Assembly: GCA_903820285.1 (NCBI GenBank) | Contig: CAIJGS010000182.1 | Span: 1 to 53,367 of the forward strand | DNA length: 53,367 nt | Source: an uncultured Verrucomicrobia subdivision 3 bacterium | Lineage (GTDB): Bacteria > Verrucomicrobiota > Verrucomicrobiia > Limisphaerales > UBA11358 | Reading direction: 5' to 3' | Part shown: piece after piece, positions 42,488 through 51,400 of the stretch | How positions within the stretch are numbered: the first letter of the stretch is position 1 | Layout: every line of letters begins with the position of its first letter | Notes under the pieces: generated by a model | The model's database searches: none | The model's input: only the letters and a program-made list of their open reading frames with translations | Told to the model about the DNA's origin: nothing | Translations under genes and position numbers: made by a program

Positions 42488-44254
42488 ATGAAGCCCACCC
42501 GACAAACCGCCGTTTCGATGAATTCAAAACCCATGCCGCGGAGGCGTTTTCTCCAAACCGCATCGTTGCTGGCGGCGGTGGCGATGTCCGGGCCGCTGTT
42601 TGCCGCGGGGGGCGTGCCCCGTCGGAAGTATGATGTTTGCATTTATGGCGCGACTTCCGGCGGCGTGATCGCGGCGGCGACCCTGGCGCGGCTGGGGAGA
42701 TCGGTGTTGCTGGTTGAACCGTCCCGGCATGTCGGCGGTATGACCGCCGGAGGGCTGGGCTGGGTGGATTTCGGGCGCGCCTCTTCCATCGGGGGGGCAA
42801 CCAAAAAATACTTTGAAGCCGTACGTTCCTTTTACGCGGGCGAGCACATCAAAACCAACGGCTGGAGCGTGGAACCGCACGTGGCGGAAATGCTGTTTGA
42901 GAAAATCCTGGCCGGACAAAATATCGAGATCGTCCGCGAGGCGCGGTTGAATACGGTTATCAAGGAAGGCCGGCGTATCCGCTTCATCACCCTGGACAAG
43001 GCGCCGGTGGATGCGCAGGGGGCGCCGGCGCCGCAGCCGGCGGCGGAAAATTTTCTGTCCGTCGAGGCGGCCATGTTCATTGACTGTTCGTATGAGGGGG
43101 ACTTGCTCGCCAAGGCGGGCATCAGCCACCGCACGGATCGCGAGAGCCGTGAGGAATTTGGCGAAAGCCTGGCCGGCATCTGCTATGCGGCCCCGGCCAG
43201 CGATCATAAAGTATCGGGTGCAGCCCCCAAAAAACCACCCGTATCGCTGAAGATTGATCCATACGTCCGCCCCGGCGAGGCGGCTAGCGGATTGGTGCCG
43301 CTCGTTACCGCCGCGTCCATTGTGCCGGCCGGCAGCCAGAGTCCGGTAATCCAGTCCTATAACTTCCGCCTGTGTCTGACGAAGGAGAACTTCATTCCCA
43401 TTGCCGCACCCGCAAATTACGACCCGAAAAATTTCGAACTTATTTATCGGTATATTGCCGCCCTGGAGCAGGCTGGCGAACCGCTCTGGGCGGGCGATCT
43501 CTATTTCAATTTCAGCCACGAAAGAAAATATTCCGCCCCGCGGCTGTTGAAGATAACCAGGCTTTTGAAGGGCAAGACGGATGTGAACAATGCCGGCTGC
43601 ATTTCGACCGATTACGTGACCGGCGGCGCCGAACGGTATGCCGGCGCCACCTGGGCCGAACGGTCAAGGATTTGGCGGGCACACGCGGATTATCAGCGCG
43701 GCCTGCTCTATTTCTTGCAGACGGATGGGCGTTTGCCGGAGTGGCTGCACCGCGAGATGACCCAATGGGGATTGGCCAGGGACGAATTCACCGACAGCGG
43801 CGGCTGGCCGACCCAGCTCTATGTTCGCGAAGCGCGGCGCATGGTCGGGAGTTATGTGATCGACCAGAAACATTGCGAGCATCCGGTTGCGCGCCAGGAT
43901 TCCATCGGCCTGGGTAGCTACTCGCTGGATTCACATATCTGTCAAAGGCAGGTCAAAAATGGCTTGGTGGTCAATGAAGGCGGCTTCTACTCACGGGATA
44001 TTGAAAAACCATATCCGATTCCTTACCCGGCCATCACACCCCGCGCGGAGGAGTGTGAAAACCTGCTGGTCACATTTTGCCTGTCCGCGACGCATGTTGC
44101 CTTTGCTTCCGTGCGGATGGAGCCGCCCTTCATGATCATGAGCGAATCCGCCGCCTTGGCAGCCGATCAGGCGATCACGGAAGGGAAAAGTGTTCAGACG
44201 ATCGACATCAGGAAACTGTCCAGCCGGTTGCTGGATGACGGCCAGTTTTTGTGA
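42488..44254 (+). CDS. Tat-exported FAD-dependent oxidoreductase (FAD_oxidored family)
   Basis: This 588-residue protein belongs to the FAD_oxidored (PF12831-type) group. It has a Tat leader (PMPRRRFLQTASLLAAVAMS), then a dinucleotide-binding YDVCIYGATSGGVIAAATLARLG and VLLVEPSRHVGGMTAGGLGWVDFG, which is diagnostic of this family. Later blocks are MFIDCSYEGDLLAKAGISHRTDRES, GCISTDYVTGG, WPTQLYVREARRMVGSYVID and LLVTFCLSATHVAFASVRMEPPFMIMSESAALAADQAI, the last being the second FAD-contacting segment. I chose ATG 42488; TTG 42476 is possible. Such proteins are abundant in Verrucomicrobia polysaccharide loci and their substrates are unknown. The gene is divergent from the Gfo/Idh gene, suggesting a shared 270-nt control region. 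Confidence 0.85.
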   Translation: MKPTRQTAVSMNSKPMPRRRFLQTASLLAAVAMSGPLFAAGGVPRRKYDVCIYGATSGGVIAAATLARLGRSVLLVEPSRHVGGMTAGGLGWVDFGRASSIGGATKKYFEAVRSFYAGEHIKTNGWSVEPHVAEMLFEKILAGQNIEIVREARLNTVIKEGRRIRFITLDKAPVDAQGAPAPQPAAENFLSVEAAMFIDCSYEGDLLAKAGISHRTDRESREEFGESLAGICYAAPASDHKVSGAAPKKPPVSLKIDPYVRPGEAASGLVPLVTAASIVPAGSQSPVIQSYNFRLCLTKENFIPIAAPANYDPKNFELIYRYIAALEQAGEPLWAGDLYFNFSHERKYSAPRLLKITRLLKGKTDVNNAGCISTDYVTGGAERYAGATWAERSRIWRAHADYQRGLLYFLQTDGRLPEWLHREMTQWGLARDEFTDSGGWPTQLYVREARRMVGSYVIDQKHCEHPVARQDSIGLGSYSLDSHICQRQVKNGLVVNEGGFYSRDIEKPYPIPYPAITPRAEECENLLVTFCLSATHVAFASVRMEPPFMIMSESAALAADQAITEGKSVQTIDIRKLSSRLLDDGQFL

Positions 44255-44467
44255 GCGATCCCATTATTCATATCACATAACCGGTCGCCGACAACGTTAC
44301 TGATCAGGTTTTTTCGGCAAAATCCAAGTGAACCGGATAATAGTCATGATCGGCTGGTGGGCCATCCCTGCGTGCAATTTGATTGGCAGGGAACATCGCA
44401 CCGCGCCAGGCGCGCCGGCTCCCACGCATGGCTTGCGCCAGCTGGCATTTCGTATTAAGTATCTCAG

Positions 44468-47400
44468 ATGAGCCGCCCGCAGCAAATTTGCCTGATTGCT
44501 TTTCTTTGTTTGCGCGCCATGGCGTGGGGGCAGCCCGTTTCAAAAGTGATGGATTTCAACATTCATCTATGGCAGGCGGAAGACGGTCTGCCGAACAACA
44601 TCGTTCAGGCCGTGGCGCAGACTACGGATGGATATATCTGGGTCGGCACCTGGGGCGGACTGGTCAGGTTCGACGGCGAGCAGTTTCATCCGGTCGATCT
44701 GTCGCCGGAATCTTCGCAGCCGTCGGTCACCTGCCTGCTGGGCAGCACCGACGGTTCCCTTTGGGTGGGAACGGAAGTGGCGGGGGTTTATTGTTTGACC
44801 AACGGCAAGCCAAGGCGGGTCGATTTTTTAAGCACCAATGCGCCGCCGGAAGTGCAGGAAATCCACCAAAGCGGCGATGGAACCATCTGGTTTGGCACCA
44901 CGCGCGGCATTTATTTTTTGCAAAATGGGAGGATTCAGCGTTTGCCCAGCATTAAAAATATGCAGGCCAGATTTTGTCCGGATAAATCCGGGCGATTGTG
45001 GGCCTGCGACGGGATTTTGAAACAGATCGATCAGCACGCGACCACCAATCTGCCGGTAATCGCCGTCAAGGTTCCCAAAAATTCCCGTATTGTCTATTGC
45101 GATACCAACGATGTTTTTTGGGTCGGCACGGATTATGGCGTGGATAACAGTTTGATCCAGGTGGAAGCCGGTCGGGTGACAAGGCATCTCCGGGAAGCCG
45201 GGTCACCCGGGGTTGTCGGCACGATTTTCAAGGACAGCTGGGACAATTTGTGGATCGGCTCCTACGCCGGACTCAGCCGGTTCGTGGACGGGAGTTTTGT
45301 CAATTTCAAGCTCTCGGAAGGAACACCCTGCCGGATTTATTGCGTCTATGAAGACCGCGAACGTGATATCTGGGTTGGCTCCGAGGAAGGATTGACCCGG
45401 CTGACCCCCCGACAATTCCAGACCATTTCGAAGGCGGAAGGTCTGTCGGGAAACACCGTGGTCTCCATCTCGCCCAGCCGTGATGGCGGGGTCTGGGTCG
45501 GACTTTGGGGCAGCGGCATCAACCATTATCTTGACGGTCAAATCTCCCGCCTCAACCAGACGAACGGGCTGAAGTATAATTTTGTAATGGGCACCACGGA
45601 ACTGCGGGATGGAACCTTGTGGGCAGGTGCGGATTATGGCGGCTCATTGCAGCATATCAGCAACGGGGTGGTCACGATTTACGGCCGGGACAAGGGGTTC
45701 ATCAATAACGATGCCGTGGAGGTTTTGTTCGAAGCCAGAAATGGATTACTTTGGATTGGAACCCGCAACGGACTGGAGACTTGGGGCGGGGAAAAATTCA
45801 CCCGGTTCACGACCCGGGATGGACTCAGTAACAGCCGCATCAATGCCATCTGCCAGGGTTCCGGCGATGACGTGTGGATCGGCACCGATGGCGGCCTGAC
45901 CCGCTGGCATGATGGCCAGCTCGAAAACCTTGCCAGCGTGAATCCGCGTCTGAAAGTGTCGATGTTGTCGCTGTATCAGGACGCCGATAAAACCCTCTGG
46001 ATCGGGACCCGGCGCAACGGATTGCTGCGCTGGCGCGATGGTGAATTGCTGGAGTTCAACCGCAAGTCCGGCTTATACGATGACGCCATTTATTCCATCC
46101 TCGAGGATGGCTGCACCAATTTCTGGATGAGCAGCAGCCGGGGTGTTTTTCGCATCGGCAAGCGGCAGGTGGCGGCGGCAACCCGGAGCGGTGAAAGTAT
46201 CATCACGTCCGTCGCCTATGGCCGGGCGGATGGGATTCTGGCCAGCGGACAATACCGAAACATCACGCAACCGGTGGCTTGCAAGGATGCCCGCGGCCGG
46301 CTGTGGTTCCGCAGCACGGAAGGCATGGTGATGGTGGATCCCGATCGGATGTCGATCAATCAGCGGCCGCCGCCGGTGGTCATTGAAGAGATCGCCGCCA
46401 ATCGCATTACCGTTAACCCGGGCCGGTCACCTCAGGATTTTTCCGGATCCCTCGTCATCCCGCCGGGACAAGGGAATCTTGAAATCCGCTATGCCGCCTT
46501 AAGCTACCCAGCGCCAGGCAAAAACAAGTATCGCTACAAACTCGACCGGGTGGATGCCAACTGGGTAAATGCCGGCAACAGCCGGGTGGTCAAATACATC
46601 AATCTGCGGCCGGGCAAATATCGTTTCCAGGTCGTGGCGTGCAACAATGACGGTTTGTGGAATGAAACCGGTCAGGTGCTGACCCTGGATTTCAAACCGC
46701 ATTTCTGGCAGACTTGGTGGTTCGTGGCATTGTGCTGCGGGTCGGTGCTGGCCATCGTCGGCGGTTCCGTCCGCTCGGTCACCCGCCGGCGTTTGCAGCG
46801 GAAATTGATCCAGCTCGAACAGCGCCACGCGGTGGAACGCGAGCGTTCCCGGATCGCACGCGACGTTCACGATGAGCTGGGCAGCAAGCTTACCGAGATC
46901 TCGTTTCAGGGCAGCATCGCCCAACGCAACATGAGCGATGTGTCGGAAACCCGGCGGCAGATCGAGCAGATGTCGGCCTCGGCCCGCGATGCCGTGTCCT
47001 CGCTCCAGGAAATCATTTGGGCGGCGGATCCGGAAAACGACACTCTCGAGGGGTTGGTGGGCCATATCAGCCACTTTGTAACCGATTTTTTCCGGGTCAG
47101 CGAAGTGAACTGCGAGATGTTCACGCCACCCCAAATCCCGGATCAAAAGATTCCCGCCGTGATCCGCCATAACCTATATCTGGCGGTGAAGGAGGCGATC
47201 AATAATTCCGTCAAACACGCCCAGGCGACCCGGATATCGATCCGCATCGTCATCCAGGAGGCTTCGTTGGAAGTGCTGGTTTCCGACAACGGGAATGGCT
47301 TCATGACACCGGCCGACGATGGAATGAACGGAAAAGCCAAGCGCGGGGGACACGGCCTGGTGAACATGCGCGAACGTCTGCGCACGGTCGGCGGCCGGTG

Positions 47401-47476
47401 CGAAATCAGCAGCGAGCCCAGCCAGGGCACAACTGTCCGGTTTGTCATGCCCTTGCCAGGTAGTATGTTTATTTGA
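44468..47476 (+). CDS. Propeller-type sensor histidine kinase (Reg_prop, Y_Y_Y, HisKA_3)
   Basis: This 1002-residue protein has a signal peptide (to MAWG), a large periplasmic domain of two seven-bladed propellers (about 30-640) with repeats such as WVGTWGGLVRFDG, WIGTRNGLETWGG, WIGTDGGLTRWHDG, a Y_Y_Y domain (LEIRYAALSYPAPGKNKYRYKLDRVD to GLWNETG, about 670-740), one membrane helix (WWFVALCCGSVLAIVGG) and a cytoplasmic kinase. The dimerisation domain is HisKA_3 type with phosphoacceptor His801 in IARDVHDELGSKLTEIS; the HATPase has AVKEAINNSVKHAQA, VSDNGNGF and GHGLVNMRERL. Such sensors usually read oligosaccharides. Unlike Bacteroidetes hybrid systems it has no receiver or AraC domain; the partner is the adjacent LuxR-type regulator. 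Confidence 0.92.
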   Translation: MSRPQQICLIAFLCLRAMAWGQPVSKVMDFNIHLWQAEDGLPNNIVQAVAQTTDGYIWVGTWGGLVRFDGEQFHPVDLSPESSQPSVTCLLGSTDGSLWVGTEVAGVYCLTNGKPRRVDFLSTNAPPEVQEIHQSGDGTIWFGTTRGIYFLQNGRIQRLPSIKNMQARFCPDKSGRLWACDGILKQIDQHATTNLPVIAVKVPKNSRIVYCDTNDVFWVGTDYGVDNSLIQVEAGRVTRHLREAGSPGVVGTIFKDSWDNLWIGSYAGLSRFVDGSFVNFKLSEGTPCRIYCVYEDRERDIWVGSEEGLTRLTPRQFQTISKAEGLSGNTVVSISPSRDGGVWVGLWGSGINHYLDGQISRLNQTNGLKYNFVMGTTELRDGTLWAGADYGGSLQHISNGVVTIYGRDKGFINNDAVEVLFEARNGLLWIGTRNGLETWGGEKFTRFTTRDGLSNSRINAICQGSGDDVWIGTDGGLTRWHDGQLENLASVNPRLKVSMLSLYQDADKTLWIGTRRNGLLRWRDGELLEFNRKSGLYDDAIYSILEDGCTNFWMSSSRGVFRIGKRQVAAATRSGESIITSVAYGRADGILASGQYRNITQPVACKDARGRLWFRSTEGMVMVDPDRMSINQRPPPVVIEEIAANRITVNPGRSPQDFSGSLVIPPGQGNLEIRYAALSYPAPGKNKYRYKLDRVDANWVNAGNSRVVKYINLRPGKYRFQVVACNNDGLWNETGQVLTLDFKPHFWQTWWFVALCCGSVLAIVGGSVRSVTRRRLQRKLIQLEQRHAVERERSRIARDVHDELGSKLTEISFQGSIAQRNMSDVSETRRQIEQMSASARDAVSSLQEIIWAADPENDTLEGLVGHISHFVTDFFRVSEVNCEMFTPPQIPDQKIPAVIRHNLYLAVKEAINNSVKHAQATRISIRIVIQEASLEVLVSDNGNGFMTPADDGMNGKAKRGGHGLVNMRERLRTVGGRCEISSEPSQGTTVRFVMPLPGSMFI

Positions 47477-47529
47477 ATTGTGTTTGCGGTTCGCAAAGGT
47501 TAAGTAAGGGTTCCGAATCAGACACCAGT

Positions 47530-48189
47530 ATGCCGATCACCGTTTATATCGTGGAAGATGACAACAACCTGCGTGGCAGCATACACAAATTCATCAATTT
47601 GGATCCGGATTTCAACTGTCCCCAGGCCTTTTCCTCCGGCGAAGATCTGCTCGAATGCGATTTTGTCCCCAAGCCCGATGTGGTAATGGTCGACATCAAC
47701 CTGCCCGGGATGACCGGCATAGAATGCGTGGGCCGGCTCAAGCAAAAGCTGCCGGACGTGCAGGTCATGATTTTGACGGTTTATGAAAACAGCAACCGCA
47801 TTTTTGAAGCGTTGACCGCCGGGGCCAGCGGGTTTCTGGTAAAGAACACGCCACCGGAAAAAGTTTTGGACGCGCTGCGGGATGTGGCCAACGGCGGCGG
47901 CCCCATGTCCAGCCACATTGCGCGCAAAGTGATCCAGGCCTTTCAACCTGCCTACAAGGCGGCCGCCCCCGGCGAGACGCCCACTCCGCGTGAGCAACAA
48001 ATTCTGGAACTGCTGGCCCGCGGATTTGCCTACAAGCAGATTGCCGCCGAATTGAATCTCAGCATGGGCACGATCCAGACCCATGTGAGCCGGGTCTACA
48101 AAAAACTCCATGTAAACTGCCGCACCGACGCGGTCATGAAATATCTGGACGCCACCGGCACCCGCCCGCGCGGGCTGGGCCGGGCCTGA
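47530..48189 (+). CDS. NarL/LuxR-type response regulator
   Basis: The 219-residue protein begins at ATG 47530 (MPITVYIVEDDNNL), 53 nt after the sensor kinase gene. The receiver domain has the acidic pair at VEDDNNL, the phosphoacceptor Asp55 in VMVDINLPGM, a conserved threonine in VMILTVYENSN and the lysine in GFLVKNTPPEKV. The C-terminal LuxR helix-turn-helix is TPREQQILELLARGFAYKQIAAELNLSMGTIQTHVSRVYKKL. HisKA_3 kinases pair with NarL-type regulators, so this is the partner of the propeller kinase. Target genes are unknown; the PATR gene downstream (261-nt gap) is a candidate because it is the nearest gene with its own control region. Confidence 0.93.
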   Translation: MPITVYIVEDDNNLRGSIHKFINLDPDFNCPQAFSSGEDLLECDFVPKPDVVMVDINLPGMTGIECVGRLKQKLPDVQVMILTVYENSNRIFEALTAGASGFLVKNTPPEKVLDALRDVANGGGPMSSHIARKVIQAFQPAYKAAAPGETPTPREQQILELLARGFAYKQIAAELNLSMGTIQTHVSRVYKKLHVNCRTDAVMKYLDATGTRPRGLGRA

Positions 48190-48450
48190 TTCGATTTGTT
48201 TTGAAGGCTTTTGTAATGTGATTTCTTGAGCCGTTCCTCCGGCTTCCAAATATTCCAAGCGTTTCGTTTTATTCTTTTGGAGATAAAACCTGCCATCAAG
48301 GCAGGGTTGGCACATGGAATTCGGGAAACTGGTGGAACCATCATCAAATACTTATACGACTTCAACTCCCGGGCAATTCATGGGAGATTGCTCGAAACCC
48401 AGATTGTATTTCGAAAACCTGCATAAACTGCAACCCTTCCCCCAACCCCT
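48190..48450. other. Probable control region of PATR2
   Basis: No gene is seen. A short hairpin CCTGCC-ATCAA-GGCAGG (48289-48305) lies in its first half. The end is C-rich (CCCAACCCCT) right before the ATG, with no Shine-Dalgarno sequence. Confidence 0.4.
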
Positions 48451-51400
48451 ATGTTCTCCCAACCAAATCATTTTGCAAACAAACGTCTCCATGTTGTGAA
48501 GGTGGCACTTGCGATCATTTTTGCCGTCTCATCCATGGTCGCTTCCAAAGCGGCCAGCATTTATTGGGTTGGCGCCGGTGGCAGTGCCAGCACCCCGGCC
48601 AGCGGCAATTGGGACACCGCGACAACCGACTGGAGCACGACCGCCACCGGTTCGCCGACTGCGGCTTGGGGCGCTGCCGGTAGCACGGCAGTTTTTGGCG
48701 GGGCGGATGGAACTTACGGTGTGAATGTCAATGCGACCGTCAACAAACCCCAAATTTTGCTTTTCAACAATTCCGGGTATACGCTCGCGAATGCGACCAC
48801 GGCGCAAACCATAACCTTTAACGGCACCGGTTCGGGAGCCGCGCCCAACATTCAGGTTGCCGCTGGCAAAACCGCGACCATCGGAACCAATGTCACGGTC
48901 ACCTCCACGGTCACTACCATTTGGGGCAGCATCCAATCAACCGCTGGCGGTGAACTCGATATTGCCAACGGCGGCACACTGTTAGTCGGTGGCAGCACGG
49001 TTGGCCAGGTGGGTGCGGGAACTTTGACCAGCGTGAAGCCCGGCGGTAAAATTACCGTCCAGTCCACTTCGGGCACTTTGATTCTTGGTTCGCAAGTCTC
49101 TGACAATTGTATCTTAAGCGTGGATGGCGGAACCGTTGCCTTTCAGGGGAGCACAGTGGTCAAAGTAGGCGGGAACGGCACCGCCGCCAGCCTCAGCGGC
49201 ACCCTTACGGTCAACTCAGGCTCCTTCAGCATGTACTCAGGAAATACCACCGTCGCGATGACCAATGGTGTCATGGCGGGAAACCTGGGCACGAATAACC
49301 TAAATGGCGGCGTCTTGAGCGTGAACAAAATTATTCAGGGATTGGGCAATGGCTACCTCAATTTCAATGGTGGTACCTTGCAGGCCGTCAACGGCGCGTT
49401 TGCCTCCACCTTTCTGTCGGGGTTGACCGCCGCGTATGTCCGCAACAACGGTGCGATCATCGACAACAATGGCTTCGGCCTCACCATCGGCCAGGCCTTG
49501 CTGCACAGCGCCCTCGCCGGCGACAGCGCCACCGATGGCGGTTTGACCAGCCAGGGCATCGGCACCAACACGCTGGCCGGTGCCAGTACTTACAACGGGC
49601 CGACCGTTGTGAAATCAGGAACGTTGCTCGCCACCACCCTGAGCACAGGCGGTGGCAGTTATTCCGTATCGAACAACGCCGTGCTGGGGGTGCAGGTGGC
49701 CACGGCGGGAGGCTCTCTGGCGGCCTCCGCGCTAACCCTCGGGACGGTTGGGGGCGATGTCTTAACGAACAGCTTTTCGATCGGGGCCAACAGCAGCACC
49801 ACCACCGCCCCGCTGGCCGTCAGCGGCACGCTGGCCTTGAACGGCACCGTCACGGTCAACGTGAGCGGAACCAGTTTTACCGGCCCCAATACCTATCCTT
49901 TGATCAGCTACGGCGTGATTTCAGGCGCAGGAAATCTCGTCGCGGGAACGTTGCCCGCCATTACCGGTTTCAATGTCTCCCTGACGAACGATCTGGCGGC
50001 AAAAAAGATCAAGCTGGTCGTGGTCGCCCCGCCGCCGGCCGCGCTCTGGGCAGTCGGAAATGGGACCTGGGATACGGGCACCTATAACTGGATCCCGCTC
50101 GCCGGCGGCAGCACAACCAATTATACCGAAGGTGCGCTGGCCGCGTTTGATGACAGCGCCAGCGGGTCCAGCCCGATCATCGTGACGCTCGCCGGCGACC
50201 ATACGCCCGTTGCCATTACGAACAACTCCACCAAAAATTATGTGATCGCGGGCAACAACAATCTCACCACCGCGCAGTTGATCAAGGACGGCAGCAGCAC
50301 CTTGACGCTGGATAATGGCAGCGGCAACGTCTTCGGCAGTATCGTCATCAAGAATGGTACCGTTCAGGTCGGCAACACTGACACCGGCGGTAGCCTGGGC
50401 ACGGTCGTCATAACCAACCTGGGCACCTTGCGGTTCAACCGAACCGACAATGTCACGGTGGCGAATGTCATTACCGGCACCGGCGGAGTTGTCCAAGCCG
50501 GACCCGGCGTGGCGACCCTGACCGGGGCTGACACTTACACCGGGAATACGGTCATCAACGCTGGCCGATTGGCCGTGACCCCCGCCAGCACCGGCGCGGG
50601 CAATTATACGGTGGCCGATGGCGCAGCATTGGAAATACAGCTCGCCGCTGCCGGCACTTCATTGACCAACAATAACCTGACGCTCGGCACCTCAGGTGCC
50701 GTGACGAATGTTTTCACGCTCGGCACATTTGCCAGCACCACCAATCCGGCCATCAAGGTCAGCGGTGCCCTGGCCCTGAACGGAACGGTGGCCGTGAATG
50801 TGAGCGGCTCGGGCTTTGCGACCGGAACTTATTTGTTGATGTCCTACGGTTCGATTTCCGGCTCCGGCAGCTTTGTGCTGGCCTCAGCGCCGCAGATTAA
50901 TGGAAGTGCGGTTACGTTGATCAACGATACAACTGCCCGGCAGTTGAAACTCGTCTATACCGCCGTGGGTGGCATGATCTGGGACGCGGGCAATACCGCG
51001 AACGGCACGACCATTGATGCTGGCGGCGGGACCTGGGATATGAATCTTGGCAATCAGGTCTGGAACGATAATGGCGTGAACCGGTCCTGGGTGAATCCCG
51101 CGGGCGCAACCTTTGGCGGCGCGGACGGCACCTGGGCCATCACGCTGGGGACGAATGTTACCACCACCTCGCTCACCTTCAGCAACAGCGGCTATATCAT
51201 TTCTGCGGTCGCACCGGAAAGCCTCACGCTGGCCACCAACGGCAGCGGCGCCTTCCCCAACCTCAAGGTGGATGCCGGCAAGGTCGCTGCCATCGGCACC
51301 AATGTGACGCTGCAAACCTCGGGCAACAACAACATGATCATGGGGGGACCGGCGGGCACGGCCAATGGTGGCGGGGAAATCGATATCAATAACGGCGGCA

